Source: DASUFI01 sp036274635
GTDB taxonomy: Bacteria > Planctomycetota > B15-G4
NCBI GenBank assembly: GCA_036274635.1
Contig: DASUFI010000214.1
Span: 1 to 8,217, forward strand
DNA length: 8,217 nucleotides
Reading direction: 5' to 3'
This document shows positions 5,977-8,217 of this stretch, piece by piece. A model generated the notes under the pieces. It saw only the letters and a list, made by a program, of their open reading frames with translations. It was not told the origin of the DNA and searched no databases. The translations under genes were made by a program, and so were the position numbers. The stretch's first letter is position 1, and each line of letters starts with the position of its first letter.

Positions 5977-6228
5977 TCAGCTCCCCTGCCCGCGGTGGTA
6001 CTTGAGCTGATGGATGAGCTCCTCGAGGTCCGCGATCGTGCGCACGTGGGCGTCGTGCGTGCGGGTCAGCGTGTCCGAGAGCTTGTCCGCGTCCGCCGCC
6101 TCGTCGAGGCGCCGGTCGACCTCGGCCAGGTCGCCCTGGATCCGCTCGACCAGCTTGGGGACGAGGCTCTGCGCCTGCTGCGCCGGAGTTCCGAGCAGCG
6201 CGGCCAGCAGTGCGGCCAGCAGCGTCAC
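5977..6228 (-). CDS. Small exported coiled-coil protein, paralogue 2 (N-terminal part, ends at in-frame TGA)
   Basis: The open frame encodes 83 residues from GTG 6228 to TGA 5977-5979. The start overlaps the upstream paralogue's TGA as GTGA, and a GGGGAG ribosome site (6235-6240) lies six bases before it. Residues 2-20 form a hydrophobic, Ala/Leu-rich signal sequence. Residues about 22-78 form a charged coiled coil (LVERIQGDLAEVDRRLDEAAD and DAHVRTIADLEELIHQLKYH), aligning closely with the same part of paralogue 1. The protein is probably anchored in or exported across the inner membrane. Translation stops exactly where the low-complexity linker begins, so the product as read lacks the conserved WGVLPP module that its paralogue carries. 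The function is unknown. The surrounding operon suggests a role with the large coiled-coil and toroid proteins in an envelope-associated complex, which is inference. Confidence 0.7.
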   Translation of the reverse strand: MTLLAALLAALLGTPAQQAQSLVPKLVERIQGDLAEVDRRLDEAADADKLSDTLTRTHDAHVRTIADLEELIHQLKYHRGQGS

Positions 6229-6896
6229 GGCCCGCTCCCCGTGTCGCGGCGGTTGAGCTCGCGCACGTAGGCCTCGAGCCAGGCACGGTAGCGCTCGGGG
6301 ATGTCGTCGGTGTGCAGGTTCATGAGGCGCTCCTGCAGCTTGGGGGGCAGCACGCCCCAGCGCGCGTCGGTGTCGCGGCGCAGGAAGTCCTCGGTGGCCG
6401 AGGGCGGCGGCGGCTGCTGGCCATCGCGCTGCACGCCCTGCGTCGGGTCGGGCTGGCCGCCCTGCGGCTTGGCGCCGCCCTGCTTCTGCTGCTGTTGCTG
6501 CTGCTGCTCCTTGCCGCCCGGCTGCGGTGCCTGCGCGGACTCGGCCTGGCTGCGGTCGTCCGCGCCGCGCGGCTGGGCCTGGCTCTGGCCGCCGCCCCCG
6601 CCGCCGTCCGACGAGCTGGGGTTCTGGCTGCGGCGGTACTTGATCTGCTTGATCAGGTCCTCGAGGCCCGCGATGGCGCGCACGTGCGCCTCGCGCGCCG
6701 ACTTGATCTCGTCGCCCAGCTTGTCCTCGCCCGCCGCCTGGTCGAGCTGCTTGTCCACCTCGGCCAGGTCCTGCTGGATGCGCTGCACCAGCTTGGTGGC
6801 CACGTCGTCGCCCTGCGGCTGCGGCAGCTCGATGGGCTTGTGCACCTGCAGCGGCGCAGCGGTGACGGCGGCCAGCAACACGGCGAGCAGGATCAT
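6225..6896 (-). CDS. Small exported coiled-coil protein, paralogue 1 (Gln-rich linker, WGVLPP module)
   Basis: This 223-residue protein has three parts. A hydrophobic signal sequence or anchor covers residues 2-15. A coiled coil spans about 32-88 (LVQRIQQDLAEVDKQLDQAAG, then HVRAIAGLEDLIKQIKYRR). A disordered linker from 89 to 165 contains a Gly run, seven consecutive glutamines (131-137) and many Pro and Gln. The C-terminal module at 168-217 reads DFLRRDTDARWGVLPPKLQE then RYRAWLEAYVRELNRRD. WGxLP-type ends followed by a YRxWLxxY helix occur in small hypothetical proteins of planctomycete-like MoxR/toroid operons; no biochemical role is known to me. ATG 6896 overlaps the upstream TGA as ATGA and has an ideal AGGAGG site seven bases ahead, so the start is well fixed. 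It ends in a GTGA overlap with paralogue 2, its tandem duplicate. Confidence 0.83.
   Translation of the reverse strand: MILLAVLLAAVTAAPLQVHKPIELPQPQGDDVATKLVQRIQQDLAEVDKQLDQAAGEDKLGDEIKSAREAHVRAIAGLEDLIKQIKYRRSQNPSSSDGGGGGGQSQAQPRGADDRSQAESAQAPQPGGKEQQQQQQQKQGGAKPQGGQPDPTQGVQRDGQQPPPPSATEDFLRRDTDARWGVLPPKLQERLMNLHTDDIPERYRAWLEAYVRELNRRDTGSGP
6313..6390 (-). repeat. Near-identical C-terminal module copy, paralogue 1
   Basis: This is the partner copy of 5681-5758, in the same orientation about 632 bases away. The three differences are clustered at two adjacent codons (ggggggc against gggcggg) and one cgg/ccg change, and they leave the protein module unchanged. Confidence 0.85.
6486..6506 (-). 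repeat. CAG/CAA tract encoding seven glutamines
   Basis: On the minus strand three CAG codons, one CAA and three CAG codons make a pure polyglutamine run within the linker of paralogue 1, flanked by Lys and Glu. It is a short trinucleotide microsatellite that could vary in length by slippage without breaking the frame. Confidence 0.8.
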
Positions 6897-8217
6897 CGCG
6901 GGCCCTCCTCGGGCGCGGGCGGCGGCGGCGCCTCGGCCGGTCCGGCCGGTGCCTGGAACTTCTGGCGGAAGAGCTCGGTCACCTTCTCGTGCTCGGCGGC
7001 CCAGCGCTGCAGCAGGTCGCGCGCGCCCTCGTCGAGGCCGTCCGGGTCGGCGGCGGCGGTGCGCGAGAAGGCGTCGAGGCGCGCGAGCGCGGCCTGCTCG
7101 AGGCGCTGGATCAGCAGCAGCTCGGCCACCGTGGGCACCAGCGGCTCGGGGCCCTGCGGGCCACCCTGCTGCTGACCGGGCTGGTTCTGGTCGTCGGGCT
7201 TCTCGAGCGCCTCGCGGCGGCGCTGGCGCTCGGCGTCGAGCACGGCCAGCAGGTCCGAGAGGCGCTGCTCCACGTCGCCCTGCAGCATCTGCACCGTCCA
7301 GCCGGTCTGCTCGTCGCCCAGCTTCTCGGCGATGGACGAGAGGTCGTCGCGCGTCTGCGTGAGGGCGTGCTCGAAGGCCAGCGCCTCGTCCTGCGCCAGC
7401 GCGGCGCGGATGGCCTCGGACTGCGCCGACAGGTCGCGCTCCTGCTCGGCCATGCGCCCCACCGCGCGACGCTGGCTGCGCGAGAGGCGGTCCTCCTCGC
7501 CACGCGCCTCCTGCAGCTCGCGGGTCTGGCCCGACAGCTCCTGCTGGCGCTTGAGCAGCGTGGTCAGGTCCTCGTTGAGGCGGAAGAGCACCTCGTCCTG
7601 GCGCAGGCGCTCGTAGCGGTTCTGCTCGCCCGAGAGCTGCTGGGCCGCCTTGTCCAGCTCCTCGGCGGCCTCCTCCTCGCGCGTCGCGCCCTCCTTCGGA
7701 TCGCCGCGCGAGAGCGCGCCCTGCGCGCCCTGCATGGCCTGCTGCGCGCGGCCGGCCGGCTCCTGGAAGCCCTGGTCGGGCAGCTCGGAGAGGCGGCGCA
7801 TCAGCTCGGCGGCCTGGCGCTGCAGCTCGGCCTGCTGCGCGGCCAGCTCGTCGAGCTTGGCCTGCGTGGGCGCATCCGGTGGCTTGTCCGACGCGCCCGC
7901 CGCGCGCTTGCGCAGCGATTCCAGCAGCTGGTCGAGCGACATCTGCGCCTGCTGGGCGCTCTTGCCGGCGGCGTCGAGCTGCTCGGCCTGCACCGCCGCC
8001 TGCAGCTTGGCCAGCTCCTCGAGCAGAGCGCGCGTGCGGTCGAGCATCTCGGGACCGGCCTGCGGCTCGACCGCCTCGAGGCGCTGCGCCAGGTCGTCCA
8101 GCTCCTTGCCCCCGGCGGCGGCCTGCTCGGCCTGCACCTGCGCCGCCGCGCGCGCGCGGTTGCGCGCCGCGGCGAGGCTGCGCTCGGAGCGCTCGAGGTC
8201 CTCGCGCACGTCGTCCA
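6893..8217 (-). CDS. Large coiled-coil protein, DUF4175-like, C-terminal part (5' end outside window)
   Basis: The frame is open from the window edge to TGA 6893-6895, giving about 441 residues; a GTG at 8209 is internal rather than the start. Almost the whole segment is charged heptad-like helix rich in Glu, Gln, Ala, Leu and Arg. Numbering from the 8209 codon, stretches at about 1-105, 115-170 and 175-335 are separated by short Pro/Gly hinges (near 110 and 148). A Gln/Gly/Pro-rich break follows at 338-357. A last helical block sits at 358-420 (VAELLLIQRLEQAALARLDAF and later KVTELFRQKF), and the protein ends in a Pro/Glu-rich tail. This resembles the long periplasmic coiled-coil part of DUF4175-type membrane proteins in operons with MoxR ATPase and VWA genes; the expected N-terminal membrane segments would lie outside the window. 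It is the most upstream operon gene seen, joined by ATGA overlap to paralogue 1. Family assignment is tentative because coiled coils attract false matches. Confidence 0.7.
   Translation of the reverse strand, partial: DDVREDLERSERSLAAARNRARAAAQVQAEQAAAGGKELDDLAQRLEAVEPQAGPEMLDRTRALLEELAKLQAAVQAEQLDAAGKSAQQAQMSLDQLLESLRKRAAGASDKPPDAPTQAKLDELAAQQAELQRQAAELMRRLSELPDQGFQEPAGRAQQAMQGAQGALSRGDPKEGATREEEAAEELDKAAQQLSGEQNRYERLRQDEVLFRLNEDLTTLLKRQQELSGQTRELQEARGEEDRLSRSQRRAVGRMAEQERDLSAQSEAIRAALAQDEALAFEHALTQTRDDLSSIAEKLGDEQTGWTVQMLQGDVEQRLSDLLAVLDAERQRRREALEKPDDQNQPGQQQGGPQGPEPLVPTVAELLLIQRLEQAALARLDAFSRTAAADPDGLDEGARDLLQRWAAEHEKVTELFRQKFQAPAGPAEAPPPPAPEEGPR
6904..6909 (-). promoter_or_regulatory. 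Strong Shine-Dalgarno site for paralogue 1
   Basis: AGGAGG lies on the minus strand seven bases before ATG 6896, inside the end of the upstream coiled-coil gene. It is the only consensus ribosome site in the window and suggests that paralogue 1 initiates efficiently as well as by coupling through the ATGA overlap. Confidence 0.75.

Noticed and set aside
5594..6286. Upstream extension of the toroid gene's frame, which would give a 578-residue protein
   Set aside because: The extension runs out of phase through paralogue 2, has no recognisable motif, and the ATGA overlap and signal sequence place the true start at 5593.
6210..7175. Plus-strand frame with a poly-leucine run resembling a membrane segment
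   Set aside because: The leucines are the antisense reading of the CAG polyglutamine tract in paralogue 1.

Overview
The window looks like part of the chromosome of a very GC-rich bacterium. Hand counts of sampled 60-base lines give 48/60 G+C at 961-1020 and at 7741-7800. The minus-strand block at the right end carries a squalene-cyclase-like (alpha/alpha toroid) exported protein, two tandem small exported coiled-coil proteins and a large coiled-coil protein. Genes of this kind are familiar from MoxR/BatA-type operons of Planctomycetota and related lineages, so I infer a planctomycete-like or similar deep-branching, GC-rich organism. No rRNA, tRNA, CRISPR array or transposase is visible.

Layout. 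(1) Bases 1-1654, plus strand: the 3' end of thiG (thiazole synthase), with an unusual Pro/Ala-rich tail. It is coupled by a GTGA overlap to a GalT-like HIT-superfamily nucleotidyltransferase. (2) Bases 1651-2644, minus strand: a two-gene unit of a RelA/SpoT-type (p)ppGpp synthetase-domain protein without a hydrolase domain and an 83-residue protein of unknown function. The unit converges on the GalT-like gene so tightly that both stop codons lie in one CTAG. (3) Bases 2645-2810: divergent intergenic region with an imperfect palindrome close to the synthetase start. (4) Bases 2811-4451, plus strand: a secreted protein with HEAT-like repeats followed by a probable beta-propeller. (5) Bases 4452-4549: convergent intergenic gap with one hairpin. 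(6) Bases 4550-8217, minus strand: an operon read right to left: large coiled-coil protein (incomplete at the window edge), small exported coiled-coil protein 1, its tandem paralogue 2, and the toroid protein. Successive junctions are 4-base ATGA/GTGA overlaps.

Two points deserve attention. Paralogue 2 is interrupted by an in-frame TGA, yet its conserved C-terminal module stays open in the same frame and ends in the expected ATGA overlap with the next gene. Just after the TGA is a perfect 7-bp hairpin. This is either a recent nonsense mutation, a sequencing error or a readthrough/recoding site. The synthetase plus 83-residue gene has the layout of a small alarmone synthetase with a partner protein, possibly toxin-antitoxin-like, and lies in a stretch of lower G+C (about 37/60 in sampled lines) between the two GC-rich blocks.
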